Assembly: GCF_025630775.1 (NCBI RefSeq)
Contig: NZ_JAOSZE010000024.1
Coordinates: forward strand, 1-64,000
DNA length: 64,000 nucleotides
Reading direction: 5' to 3'
Origin: Actinoplanes sp. KI2
GTDB lineage: Bacteria; Actinomycetota; Actinomycetes; Mycobacteriales; Micromonosporaceae
Shown: positions 41,932-49,984 of the stretch, in pieces
Layout of the letters: each line of letters opens with the position of its first letter
Position numbering within the stretch: the first letter of the stretch is position 1
Notes under the pieces: generated by a model
Seen by the model: only the letters and a program-made list of their open reading frames with translations
Databases searched by the model: none
Told to the model about the DNA's origin: nothing
Made by a program: the position numbers and the translations under genes

Positions 41932-43344
41932 CTAGGACAGAATGCCGCGGTCGCGGAAGGCCTTACGAACCTTCGCGGCCGCGTGCGGGCCGTACAGCGC
42001 CTGCGCGGTGGCCACGGTCTTCTCCGCCGCCGCCGGCATGGTGATCAACGGGTTGAAGAAGAACTGCGACTCGAGGACGATCCGGTTCGCGGTCGTCCGG
42101 CCGAGGGACCGGTTGATGTCCCACAGCGCGTGCGACCAGATCTCGCCGTCGTCGTGCACCTCGCCGTCCAGGTCGCCCGGGTAGACCTTGGGCCCGTCGG
42201 TGCGCCGCAGGCAGTGCGGCGTGTCGTCGGTGTACGAGGTGGAGTCCCAGTCCATCACGCACGCCCACGGGGTGACCTTGGTGTCCCGGCTGGTCGCCTG
42301 GGACATGGTGACCGCCCAGTAGTCGCCGAAGCCCTCGCCGATCGCCCCGGCCTCCTCCGACTCGCCGAAGCCGGGCACCTGGTCGTCCTGGATGGCGTGC
42401 CCGTACTCGTGCCAGATCACCTCGTTGTCCTCGGCGTCGTCGACGCCGCCGGTGCCGAACGTGATCGCGTCCACGCTCGGGTCGTAGAACGAGTTGTCGT
42501 CGGTGAGCCCGGTGGTGCTGTAGTCCTGCGGCTCGCTGTTGACGTGCCGGAACCCGAGCCGGTGGAGGTACTGCTGTGCGTCGGTGATGCTGTAGTACGC
42601 CATCACCTGCTCGAACCCGTCCTGCGACCGGTTGAACAGGAACACCCGGTGCTTCGAGGTCACCGGGTTCTCGCTGATGTTGTTCGCGTACGCGCCCTGC
42701 AGCGTGGACGTGCCCCGGTTGAGCTGGGTCAGCAGGACGGTCCGGTAGGCGCGGGCGAACTGCGGCCCGTCCGCGTTGTCGTTGTCGGTCAGCGACTCGT
42801 TCTGCAGCGCCACGACCGGGTTCGGGTCGAAGACGCGGCCCACCCCGACGTCGGCCTCCCGTACGGTGTTCTTCTCCTGCAGCACCGTGCCGCTGCCGGC
42901 GTCGACCAGCGTCTGGTAGGTGCCGCGCCCGGTGGTGGTCAGGGTCTTCCAGGCGAGCCGGGCCGGCGACCCGGGCACGATCACCAGCTGAGCGCTGGCC
43001 GGCTGCTTGCCGAGCCGGCCGGCCACCGCCGACCGGGCCCGCTGCGCGGTCAGCCCGGCGGACGTGCCGCTCAGCCCGGTGACCGCCTTCCGGCCGTCGT
43101 CGACGGTCAGTTTCCCGCCGACCCGGTGCGTGGCGTAGTAGCCGCCGACGACCGGGATTCCTTGATAGGTCTGTTGATACCAGGTGTGCGTGCCGAGCAG
43201 CGACTGTCGCGACTGGACCAGCTTCAGATCGGCGGGCACGGACGCCGGCGCGGCCTGCGCCTCCGCCCCGCCCCACAGCACCAGAGCGATCGTGACCAGC
43301 GGCGCGAACACGCGAACTGTTCTCTTCAAGGACACCCCCCACAT
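41932..43344 (-). CDS. Secreted zinc metallopeptidase (fungalysin/thermolysin type) with FTP propeptide
   Basis: 470 aa. A signal peptide (LKRTVRVFAPLVTIALVLW...) leads to an FTP-type propeptide (SLLGTHTWYQQTYQGIPVVGG) and a PepSY-like segment, which normally keep the enzyme inactive until cleaved. The catalytic motif HEYGH is at residues 312-316 in VIWHEYGHAI, and the third zinc ligand is the Glu in GAIGEGFGDYWA. The arrangement fits family M36/M4. The ATG at 43344 has GAGG 5 nt upstream; a TTG five codons later is an alternative. It should degrade extracellular protein. Confidence 0.88.
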   Translation of the reverse strand: MWGVSLKRTVRVFAPLVTIALVLWGGAEAQAAPASVPADLKLVQSRQSLLGTHTWYQQTYQGIPVVGGYYATHRVGGKLTVDDGRKAVTGLSGTSAGLTAQRARSAVAGRLGKQPASAQLVIVPGSPARLAWKTLTTTGRGTYQTLVDAGSGTVLQEKNTVREADVGVGRVFDPNPVVALQNESLTDNDNADGPQFARAYRTVLLTQLNRGTSTLQGAYANNISENPVTSKHRVFLFNRSQDGFEQVMAYYSITDAQQYLHRLGFRHVNSEPQDYSTTGLTDDNSFYDPSVDAITFGTGGVDDAEDNEVIWHEYGHAIQDDQVPGFGESEEAGAIGEGFGDYWAVTMSQATSRDTKVTPWACVMDWDSTSYTDDTPHCLRRTDGPKVYPGDLDGEVHDDGEIWSHALWDINRSLGRTTANRIVLESQFFFNPLITMPAAAEKTVATAQALYGPHAAAKVRKAFRDRGILS

Positions 43345-43543
43345 AAGTTCCTCAGAGGGTGGCGAGCCTAGCCAAAGACGACGAGCGATGGAAATACGTG
43401 CATCGGCGGCGCGCGACGAGATCGACCTGCGGTCCGTCACCGAGTGATCACCGTTCGTACGGTCAAGTCTTTACAAGGCTGGATGCCTGGCGATTGAATC
43501 AGCCATCGGCCTCGCCCGCCCGTACGGAGATCGGGGATCCGCC
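43345..43543. promoter_or_regulatory. Divergent upstream region of the peptidase and the membrane-protein gene
   Basis: 199 bp with an AT-richer stretch near 43455-43505 (TCTTTACAAGGCTGG). Promoters in both directions are expected here, but I could not fix them. No gene is seen. Confidence 0.3.
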
Positions 43544-45049
43544 ATGGGAGTGAGCACCGCGCCACCGACACCGGCCACCGCGGCTGTGCCGCAGGTGTCC
43601 CAGGTCGACCGTCTGCTGTGCTCGTACACCTGGCTCTCGCCCGCGTTCGGCCGCTACGTCTACTCCAGGTTGATCCGGCCCGGCCTGCGCGCGGTCCCAC
43701 CGACCCACGGCGTCGACGTGGTCGCGCTGGCCCGCCACACGGTGGCCGCCCGCCGGCACCGCCGGCTGGTGATCCTGCTGGCGTTGCTCGACGTGCTGCC
43801 GGCGGTCGTCGGCGCGGCGCTGATCCTCGGCCTCGGCGGGTTCTCCGCCGGCCATCTCCTGGAGTGCCTGGCGATACTCGCCGGTGGCACGCTGGTCTAC
43901 CTCGCGCTGATCGGCTGGCACGTCTACGCCACCCGGACCCGGGCGAGCCGGCTGGTCTTCGCCGGTGCCACCGGCGGAGCCGAACCGCGCGACGGGGTTC
44001 CCCGGCTGGCCGACGCGGCCGAGCAGAGGCTCGACGCGTACGCGAAGGCGAACGTCGTGGTCTTCGGCGGCGGCATCCCGTTCGTCGGTGCGGGCGAGCT
44101 CCTCACCCGGTGGAACGTCCAGATCGACACCACGAGGGCCGCGAAGGACGACAAGGGACGGCCGCGTCCGCTGCTTCCGGTGAGCGCCGAGGAGCTGCAG
44201 AAGACGCTGTCGGTGACCGTCCGCAAGGCCGGGATCGACGGTATCCGGGTGAACAACCGGCTGTTCGTGGACGGTGTGCGCACCGATGCGGTGGACGGCC
44301 TGCTTCCCGACCGGGAGAAGCCGCCGTCCCCGGCCGTCGCCCGCAGCGAGATCCGCCGGGCGATCCAGCACGCGACCGAGACCGCCCGCACGTACCTCTG
44401 CATCGAGAAACCCGCCTGGGCCGGCGAGCTCGTGGTGACCGTCTTCGTCCGCGCGGTCGAGTACGGCACCGACCTCTACGTGGAGTTCTACGCGTACGTC
44501 TTGCTGCCCTTGCACCCGGTCGTCGCCGCGGCGGAAAAGCTGCCGGTGTCGCCGGCCGGGCGGGTCCTGCACGTGGCCCGGTGGACCGGGCCGATCGCCT
44601 GGCAGTCGCTGCGGAACGCGCCGCAAACGTTGCTCATGTCGGCCCGCTGGCGCTGGTACCTGGCCCGGCGCCCGGCGTTGCAGCGCCGCGACATCCGCAA
44701 GTCGGCCGTCTTCAACTACGGCGCCTCGGGTGGCATCCGGGCCGCGGTGGCGGCGCGGCACCGCGACCGGCTGTTCGCCTATGAGGACGAGGAGAGGGCG
44801 GTCAAGTCGATCCGGAAGCAGGTCCTCAAGGTCGTCGTCCAGTACGTCGGCGATCACGGGATCGACACGTCCGAGCTGGAGCGGCAGCAGACCCAGATCT
44901 TCCGGCAGACGATCAACATCCGGGACATCAAGGGTCGCAACATCATGCTGGGCGACCACAACAAGTTCTTCGACGGTCTCGCGATGGGCGGCGAGGACGG
45001 GGACGACGCCGGCAGGGACGCCGAACCGGACGACGAGGAGACGCCGTGA
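43544..45049 (+). CDS. Two-TM membrane protein of unknown function, first gene of the vWA/kinase/chaperone region
   Basis: 501 aa, not recognised. A 70-residue N-terminal region is followed by two TM helices (about 74-96 and 105-127), then a large cytoplasmic part. Near the C-terminus (about 455-475) is the strand-like motif INIRDIKGRNIMLGDHNKF, followed by an acidic tail. A similar motif, AANLIQGDGGQMIVNN, begins the next protein. The gene overlaps that small gene by 4 bp (GTGA), so the two are co-translated. It may act as the membrane anchor of the system (inference). Confidence 0.75.
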   Translation: MGVSTAPPTPATAAVPQVSQVDRLLCSYTWLSPAFGRYVYSRLIRPGLRAVPPTHGVDVVALARHTVAARRHRRLVILLALLDVLPAVVGAALILGLGGFSAGHLLECLAILAGGTLVYLALIGWHVYATRTRASRLVFAGATGGAEPRDGVPRLADAAEQRLDAYAKANVVVFGGGIPFVGAGELLTRWNVQIDTTRAAKDDKGRPRPLLPVSAEELQKTLSVTVRKAGIDGIRVNNRLFVDGVRTDAVDGLLPDREKPPSPAVARSEIRRAIQHATETARTYLCIEKPAWAGELVVTVFVRAVEYGTDLYVEFYAYVLLPLHPVVAAAEKLPVSPAGRVLHVARWTGPIAWQSLRNAPQTLLMSARWRWYLARRPALQRRDIRKSAVFNYGASGGIRAAVAARHRDRLFAYEDEERAVKSIRKQVLKVVVQYVGDHGIDTSELERQQTQIFRQTINIRDIKGRNIMLGDHNKFFDGLAMGGEDGDDAGRDAEPDDEETP

Positions 45050-45336
45050 GCGAGTTCAAGATCAGAAAGGTCGAGGCGGCAAACCTGATCCAGGGCGATG
45101 GCGGGCAGATGATCGTCAACAACGCCGCGGTCGCCGACCTGTCCCGGACCGTGCAGGCCAATGCGGACGCCATCCGGCAGATCGAGGCGGCGCTCGCCGA
45201 GTTGCGGGCCGAGCTGGCGAGCCGTCAGCCGCGGCCGGGGCGGATCCGGGAGCTGCTGACCACGCTCGGCACGGGTGCCGGCGCGCTCACCGCCGTGGTG
45301 GAGGGCATCGAGAGCCTCCGGCAGGTCGCCGGTTGA
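45046..45336 (+). CDS. Small coiled-coil protein with an NLIQGD motif
   Basis: 96 aa, not recognised. Residues 1-25 (FKIRKVEAANLIQGDGG) look like short beta strands. Residues 28-60 form a likely coiled coil (VQANADAIRQIEAALAELRA). The end is helical and Gly/Ala-rich. The GTG start overlaps the stop of the membrane-protein gene, and its own TGA overlaps the next ATG (TGATG). The strand motif resembles the C-terminal motif of the upstream protein, so the two may pair directly (inference). Confidence 0.72.
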   Translation: MSEFKIRKVEAANLIQGDGGQMIVNNAAVADLSRTVQANADAIRQIEAALAELRAELASRQPRPGRIRELLTTLGTGAGALTAVVEGIESLRQVAG

Positions 45337-45887
45337 TGGGCGGATTGATGTACGTGCTGGCCGACACCTCGGGGTCCACCGTCCGCGACGACTTCCACGA
45401 GGGCGTGCACCTCGCGCTGCCGCACCTCGTCCATCTCGCGGAGGACCGGGGCGCCCGGTTCTGCCTGGCCGGCTACGGCGACGACGCCCGCATTCAGGTG
45501 ACGCTGATCGGCGCGGGCGACCTCACGATGATCCCGCGGATGCCGCCCGGCGGGCTCAGCTCGCTCGCCGCCGGGCTGCGCGCGGTGGCCGCCGCCGTCG
45601 AACACGACCTGCGCCAGCTGCGCTCCGACGGGATCGAGCCGGGACGGCCGGTCACCATGGTGCTGGCCCACGGGCTCGGCACCGACCGCGACGAGCAGGT
45701 CCTCGAGGCGCGCCTCCCGCTCGCCGGTGACCTGCACGTGAGCGCCCCGGCGGCGGAGGACCGGCTGGCGTTCGCCGGGCTGGGCGCGACCCTGCACCCG
45801 ATGCGCCTCGGCAGCGCCGGGACGGTGGCCGGCTCGATCGTCGCGGCCACGAGGGATGCGTGGCTGTCGTCAGGGGGCCCGCAGTGA
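45336..45887 (+). CDS. vWA-domain protein 1 (TerY-like, partly degenerate MIDAS)
   Basis: 183 aa. The first metal-site motif is kept as VLADTSGSTV (Asp10, Ser12, Ser14). The threonine motif is replaced by serines (GGLSSLAAGL), and the third motif reads VLAHGLGTDRD rather than the usual TDGxPTD. It is a single-domain vWA fold without signal or TM helix. It starts on the stop of the small coiled-coil gene (TGATG). Its stop lies within the first copy of a 35-bp direct repeat shared with the convergent gene. Confidence 0.8.
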   Translation: MGGLMYVLADTSGSTVRDDFHEGVHLALPHLVHLAEDRGARFCLAGYGDDARIQVTLIGAGDLTMIPRMPPGGLSSLAAGLRAVAAAVEHDLRQLRSDGIEPGRPVTMVLAHGLGTDRDEQVLEARLPLAGDLHVSAPAAEDRLAFAGLGATLHPMRLGSAGTVAGSIVAATRDAWLSSGGPQ

Positions 45888-45930
45888 CCAGTCCATGGCT
45901 GTCGTCAGGGGGCCCGCAGTGACCAGTCCG
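45861..45930. repeat. 35-bp direct repeat across two convergent stop codons
   Basis: Copies at 45861-45895 and 45896-45930 differ at one base. Copy 1 contains the vWA 1 stop (45885-45887) and copy 2 contains the stop of the minus-strand gene (45907-45905). A single ancestral copy would place the two genes in a tail-to-tail overlap. Confidence 0.95.
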
Positions 45931-47068
45931 CACCGGACCCCGGTCTGCTGAGGGTCATCGTGTCCGCCACCACCGTCGCCAGCCAGGCCGTGTCGCCGGC
46001 GGCCGTCGCCGCGACCAGCCGCTCCCCGCTCACCGTCGCGAGAACCTCGCCGGCGTCGTCGACGATCTCGCCGTGCACGGTCGCGGCGAACACCCGGGAA
46101 CCCGCGGCGGCGACGGCTGCCGCCTCCGGCATCGTGACCACCCGCCAGGGTGCGACGTGCTCGGCCGGCACGTCCCAGCGGGCGGTCAGCACACGGCCGC
46201 GCTCGGTGGCCGCCACCAGCAGCACCGCGTCGGGCGACAGGCGGCCGGTGTCCAGCGCCGTCACCGCCGCCCCGGCCGGCGGCAGCTCCGCGTCGGGATC
46301 GTCGGACGGCCAGGCGCGCCAGGTGCCGAGGCACAGCCGGCCGTCGCCCACCGGCCACATCATGTGGTGGAGCGTCTCGTCGACCGCGAGGATCGCGAGT
46401 GGCTTGTCCGGGGTGAGCCCGGCGCGAGCCCCGGTGACCGGCTCGGGCGGGTCCGCGGCGAGCACGCCGCCGCGGTGGCGGACCTCGACGGCGTACAGGG
46501 CCTCGGGCTGGGCCCAGGCCACCACGATGCGGTCGCCCTCGGCGGAGACGGCGAGGCCGCCGGCGCCGCTCGCGGAGGCGAGCAGGCGCCACGGCGACGG
46601 GCCGGACCGGCCGACCGCGGCGGCGAAGACGCCGCGCGCGTCCCGGGTGACCACCAGCAGGGTGCCGTCCGGCCAGGCGGCGAGCCGGACCGGGCCGAAG
46701 CCGCCGACCGGCTCGTCGGCGACCGCCGCCCGCCCGGCGTCGACCGGGTCGTCGGCGACCGCCGCGCGCCCGACGTCGACCGGGTCGTGGGCGACCGCCG
46801 CGTGCCAGACGTCGACCACCCAGGCGGCGGCTTCCGGGTGCAGGCCGGCGCGGTCGGCCAGCACCCGCCGGGCGTCCGCGAGCTGCCCGTCGCCGACCAT
46901 CGCGGGCACGCCGAGCTCGGCCGCCACGGTCAGCAGGCGCACCGCCCGGTCGTCGTGGGGCAGCAGGTCGAGCAGGCCGCGGCCGAGACGCCGCGGTTCG
47001 CCGGCGACGGCCGGGTCGAGGCGCAGCAGCCGTCGCAGGGCCCGGATCGGCTCGTCGGCGCTCGGCAC
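45905..47068 (-). CDS. Hypothetical protein, possible beta-propeller, inverted inside the cluster
   Basis: 387 aa, not recognised by name. About 110 N-terminal helical residues (ALRRLLRLDPAVAGEPRRLG) precede a region of repeated strand patterns: RLAAWPDGTLLVVTRDA, LAVSAEGDRIVVAWAQ, LILAATERGRVLTARWD. These resemble blades of a WD40/YVTN-like beta-propeller. Between the two parts lie three 12-residue repeats (AVADDPVDAGRA) from a 36-bp DNA repeat. The GTG start at 47068 faces the vWA 2 gene across 60 bp. No enzyme motif is seen; a scaffold or sensor role is inference. Confidence 0.72.
   Translation of the reverse strand: MPSADEPIRALRRLLRLDPAVAGEPRRLGRGLLDLLPHDDRAVRLLTVAAELGVPAMVGDGQLADARRVLADRAGLHPEAAAWVVDVWHAAVAHDPVDVGRAAVADDPVDAGRAAVADEPVGGFGPVRLAAWPDGTLLVVTRDARGVFAAAVGRSGPSPWRLLASASGAGGLAVSAEGDRIVVAWAQPEALYAVEVRHRGGVLAADPPEPVTGARAGLTPDKPLAILAVDETLHHMMWPVGDGRLCLGTWRAWPSDDPDAELPPAGAAVTALDTGRLSPDAVLLVAATERGRVLTARWDVPAEHVAPWRVVTMPEAAAVAAAGSRVFAATVHGEIVDDAGEVLATVSGERLVAATAAGDTAWLATVVADTMTLSRPGSGADWSLRAP
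46715..46822 (-). repeat. 36-bp in-frame tandem repeat, 3 copies
   Basis: Units start at 46715, 46751 and 46787 and encode 12-residue units around AVADDPVDAGRA in the propeller-like protein. Confidence 0.88.
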
Positions 47069-47128
47069 GTCCCCATCCTGGTGCCTCGTCTCAGCCGGGT
47101 CCAGGTCCGTGATCGAGGAGGGAGCACG
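47069..47128. promoter_or_regulatory. Short divergent promoter of the propeller-like gene and the vWA/PP2C/kinase operon
   Basis: Only 60 bp separate the two starts. GAGGAGGGAGC before 47129 is a strong ribosome-binding site for vWA 2. The promoters must overlap here or lie within the genes; none can be fixed. Confidence 0.35.
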
Positions 47129-47845
47129 ATGGCCGACGACAGCCGCGCCACCGAGGACAACCGCACGCTGGTGCTCGCGTTCTACGTCGTAGTCGACGTC
47201 TCGCAGTCCATGGAGTACAGCGGCGCGATCCACAGTGCCAACGAGATCCTGCCGAAGGTCGCCGACGCGATCGACGGCAGTCCGATGCTTGCCGACATCG
47301 TCCGGTTCGGCGCCATGGACTTCTCCGACGACGCCCAGGTAGTGCTCCGCCTCGGCGACCTGCGGAACGTGCCGATGCTGCCGAAGTTCACCGTCCGCGG
47401 GCGCACCTCGTACGCCGCGGCGTTCCGGCTGCTGCGCAAGGAGATCGAACGCGACCTGGCGCAGCTGCGCATCGACGGCTTCCGGGTCTACCGGCCGGCC
47501 GTCTTCATGATCACCGATGGTGAGCCGACCGACGACGACAACGAGCTCAAGGCGGCGTACGAGGAGCTGACCGACCCGGAGTTCAAGGCGCGGCCGAACA
47601 TCCTGATGTTCGGCGTCGGCGCCGCCACCAAGGAGGCGCTGGACCCCTGGGTGTTCCCGAAGGCCGGCAAGAGGGCGATGCGCAGCTACGTGGCCGGGGC
47701 GGGCGCCGACCCGAAGACCGCGATCGCGAAGGCGGCCGAGGCGCTGCTGGGCAGCATCGTGGCGTCCGCCTCGTCGGTGAGCGAGGCCGGCGAGAGCGGC
47801 GGGTTCGTCCCGCCGGACGACGAGGACCTCGATGACTGGATCTGA
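47129..47845 (+). CDS. TerY-like vWA-domain protein 2
   Basis: 238 aa. The complete MIDAS metal site is visible: VVDVSQSM (Asp23, Ser25, Ser27), RGRTSYAAAF (Thr) and MITDGEPTDDD (Asp). This matches the cytoplasmic TerY group of vWA proteins, which in TerY-P triads occur with a PP2C phosphatase and a Ser/Thr kinase. Both follow here: the PP2C gene overlaps by 14 bp. The C-terminal tail is acidic (PPDDEDLDDW). It probably acts as a metal-dependent binding hub whose phosphorylation state is set by the kinase and phosphatase (inference). Confidence 0.9.
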   Translation: MADDSRATEDNRTLVLAFYVVVDVSQSMEYSGAIHSANEILPKVADAIDGSPMLADIVRFGAMDFSDDAQVVLRLGDLRNVPMLPKFTVRGRTSYAAAFRLLRKEIERDLAQLRIDGFRVYRPAVFMITDGEPTDDDNELKAAYEELTDPEFKARPNILMFGVGAATKEALDPWVFPKAGKRAMRSYVAGAGADPKTAIAKAAEALLGSIVASASSVSEAGESGGFVPPDDEDLDDWI

Positions 47846-48887
47846 GGCTACCTCGACCACCGCCCCGGAGCTGGCGGCGCCGGGCTGGTTCCAGCACGCC
47901 AACGGGCGGTGGGTGGTCGAGGACGCGGGCCGGCAGCCCGAGGTCACCCCGGTGCCCGCCGCGGGCCGGGCCGGCACCCGCCCCGACACGATCGTGGACG
48001 GTGGCCGGCTGGGCGGTCTGGCCTACCGCGCGACCAGCCAGCGCGGACTGGCCCACCAGGAGGTCGGTGTGCCCCGCCAGGACGCCTACCTGGTGCGGCC
48101 CACGCCGGATCGGCGGTGGCTGGTCGGCTGCGTGGCGGACGGCGTCTCCGCGGGCAAGCTGTCGCACGAGGCCGCCGACCTGGTGTGTCAGGAGACGACC
48201 GTACGGCTGGCGCGCGGCCTCATCGACCTGGCGGCGGAGCCGGAGGCGGCGGGGCCAGGCGCGGCACGGGCGGCGGAGTCAGGGGCGGCCTGGGCGGCAG
48301 CGGCCGAGGCCCTTCCCTGGCAGGACATCGTGCGGGCGGCCAACGCGTCGATCCGGGACGCCGCCATGGCGGCGGTGCGCGACGGGCTGGGTCGCTCGGG
48401 CGACCAGGCCGGGCTGGTCGAGCTCGAGAACAGCTGGGACGACGCGAGCGCCCGCACGGTCATGTCGTCCACCGCGGTGCTGTTCGCGGTGGCGGCGCAG
48501 CCGGTCGCGGACGGCGGGCACCCGGCCGTGGTGGCGGTGGTGGCCGGCGACTCGACCGCCCTGCTGCTCGACGGTGACGACTGGACACCGCTGGCCGCGG
48601 TGAAGAACGACGGCGCCGAGATCGCCTCGACCGCGGTCAGGTCGCTGCCCGGCCCGGTGCGGGTGCAGCCGCAGGCCCGCATGCTGCGGCCCGGCCAGGC
48701 ACTGGTCGTGATCACCGACGGCCTGGGCGACCCGCTGGGCTCGGGCGGTGGGGTGGTCGGCCGCTTCCTCGCGACGATGTGGCGGCGGCCGCCGGACCTG
48801 CTCGCCTACGCCGGGCACGTGGGGTTCTACCGCAGGTCGTTCAACGACGACCGGACCGCCGTGACGATCTGGGTGGCCGAGCCGTGA
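47832..48887 (+). CDS. PP2C-family protein phosphatase of the TerY-P-like triad
   Basis: 351 aa. Metal-binding motifs are RQDAY, CVADGVSAGKLSHEAAD, MSSTAVLFAV, VVITDGLGDPL and FNDDRTAV. An N-terminal extension carries a short tryptophan motif, APGWFQHANGRWVVED, resembling small DUF2510-like adaptor motifs. An Ala/Glu/Gly-rich insertion occurs at about residues 135-160. The ATG lies inside the vWA 2 gene (14-bp overlap) and its stop overlaps the kinase GTG, so the three proteins are translationally coupled. Confidence 0.9.
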   Translation: MTGSEATSTTAPELAAPGWFQHANGRWVVEDAGRQPEVTPVPAAGRAGTRPDTIVDGGRLGGLAYRATSQRGLAHQEVGVPRQDAYLVRPTPDRRWLVGCVADGVSAGKLSHEAADLVCQETTVRLARGLIDLAAEPEAAGPGAARAAESGAAWAAAAEALPWQDIVRAANASIRDAAMAAVRDGLGRSGDQAGLVELENSWDDASARTVMSSTAVLFAVAAQPVADGGHPAVVAVVAGDSTALLLDGDDWTPLAAVKNDGAEIASTAVRSLPGPVRVQPQARMLRPGQALVVITDGLGDPLGSGGGVVGRFLATMWRRPPDLLAYAGHVGFYRRSFNDDRTAVTIWVAEP

Positions 48888-49984
48888 CGGACGGGCTGGT
48901 CCTCCTCCGCCGCACCCTCGGCGACCTCGAGTTCATCGGCCGGGGCGGTACGGCCGTCGTCTACGGTCTGCCGCGCCTGCGGGCCGACACCCTCGGCGTG
49001 GACTCGCCGCAGGGCCTGGCCTACAAGGAGTACACGCCCAAGATCCGCGAACTGGCCGGGCCGGGCCTGTCACCGGGTCTTCGGGCGATGGTCGCGGTCC
49101 GCGACCGGCTGGACCCCCAGCAGCGGTCCCGGTGGGACCAGCGAGTGGCCTGGCCGGTACGGCTGGTCGTGGACCAGTCCGGCGCCGCGACCGGCATCGT
49201 CATGCCGCTGATCCCCGAACGGTTCTTCCAGCGGATCACGCGACGCTCCGGCGAGGTGACCTCCGAGCCCCGCGAGGCACAGATGCTGTTCGGCGACGTC
49301 GAGACGATGCGGCGGATCGGGATCGCGCCGGTGCCGCAGGAGGTCCGGGTGGAGCTGGTCGCCCGCATCGCGTACGCGTTCGCCCTGATGCACTTCGCGG
49401 ACGTGGCGGTCGGCGACATCTCGGGCCGCAACCTGGTCTACGACCCGAACCCCGACCGTCCCGGCGTGATGGTGTACGACGTGGACAGCTCCCGGCTGAT
49501 CGGCAGCACCTCCCCGTTCGGCAGCCAGCCGCACACGCCCCGCTGGGAGCCGCCGGAGGTGCTGGCCGCCCGCCGGACCCGGGCTCCGGGCGGCGCGGCC
49601 GTGCTGACGGCACAGAGCAAGGCCACCGACGTCTACAAGTTTGCCCTGCTCTGCGTGCGCATCCTCGACTACGGCATCGGGCGGGCGGTGAACCGGGACC
49701 CGGCGAGGGCGGCACCGGTGCTGCGCCGGATGCGCGGCGGCCGGGCGGCCGACCTGCTGCTCGCGTCGCTCTCCGAGGATCCCGCCGAACGGCCCACCAT
49801 GCGCGAGTGGCACGAGGCGCTGCGCCGCGGCCCCGGCCGCGACGACGGGCCGGCCCCGGCACGCCGCGCGCCCCGGCCCGTACCCGCCCCGCCGGGCGAC
49901 GGCGACCGCCTGGTCGACGGGATGGTCATCGGCGACTGGGTGTTCCGCCCGGACGGCTGGCATCGGCTGGGCGCCCATGACTGA
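48884..49984 (+). CDS. Divergent Ser/Thr protein kinase of the TerY-P-like triad
   Basis: 366 aa. Kinase motifs are the Gly loop FIGRGGTAVVYG, Lys48 in LAYKEY, and a catalytic loop VGDISGRNL with Asp178 and Asn183; here HRD is replaced by VGD. The metal-binding motif is YDVDSS in place of DFG, and DVYKFALLC is the helix-F region. The key Lys, Asp, Asn and Asp are kept, so activity is likely despite the unusual loops. No TM helix. The C-terminus ends with a tryptophan motif (VIGDWVFRPDGWHRLG) resembling that of the phosphatase. It overlaps the PP2C gene by 4 bp and the zinc-ribbon gene by 8 bp. Confidence 0.87.
   Translation: MTDGLVLLRRTLGDLEFIGRGGTAVVYGLPRLRADTLGVDSPQGLAYKEYTPKIRELAGPGLSPGLRAMVAVRDRLDPQQRSRWDQRVAWPVRLVVDQSGAATGIVMPLIPERFFQRITRRSGEVTSEPREAQMLFGDVETMRRIGIAPVPQEVRVELVARIAYAFALMHFADVAVGDISGRNLVYDPNPDRPGVMVYDVDSSRLIGSTSPFGSQPHTPRWEPPEVLAARRTRAPGGAAVLTAQSKATDVYKFALLCVRILDYGIGRAVNRDPARAAPVLRRMRGGRAADLLLASLSEDPAERPTMREWHEALRRGPGRDDGPAPARRAPRPVPAPPGDGDRLVDGMVIGDWVFRPDGWHRLGAHD

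Noticed and set aside
46073..47128. Extended N-terminus for the vWA 2 gene reaching back opposite the propeller-like gene
   Set aside because: The ATG at 47129 has a strong GAGGAGG ribosome-binding site and begins the vWA fold properly; the extension is low-complexity antisense sequence.
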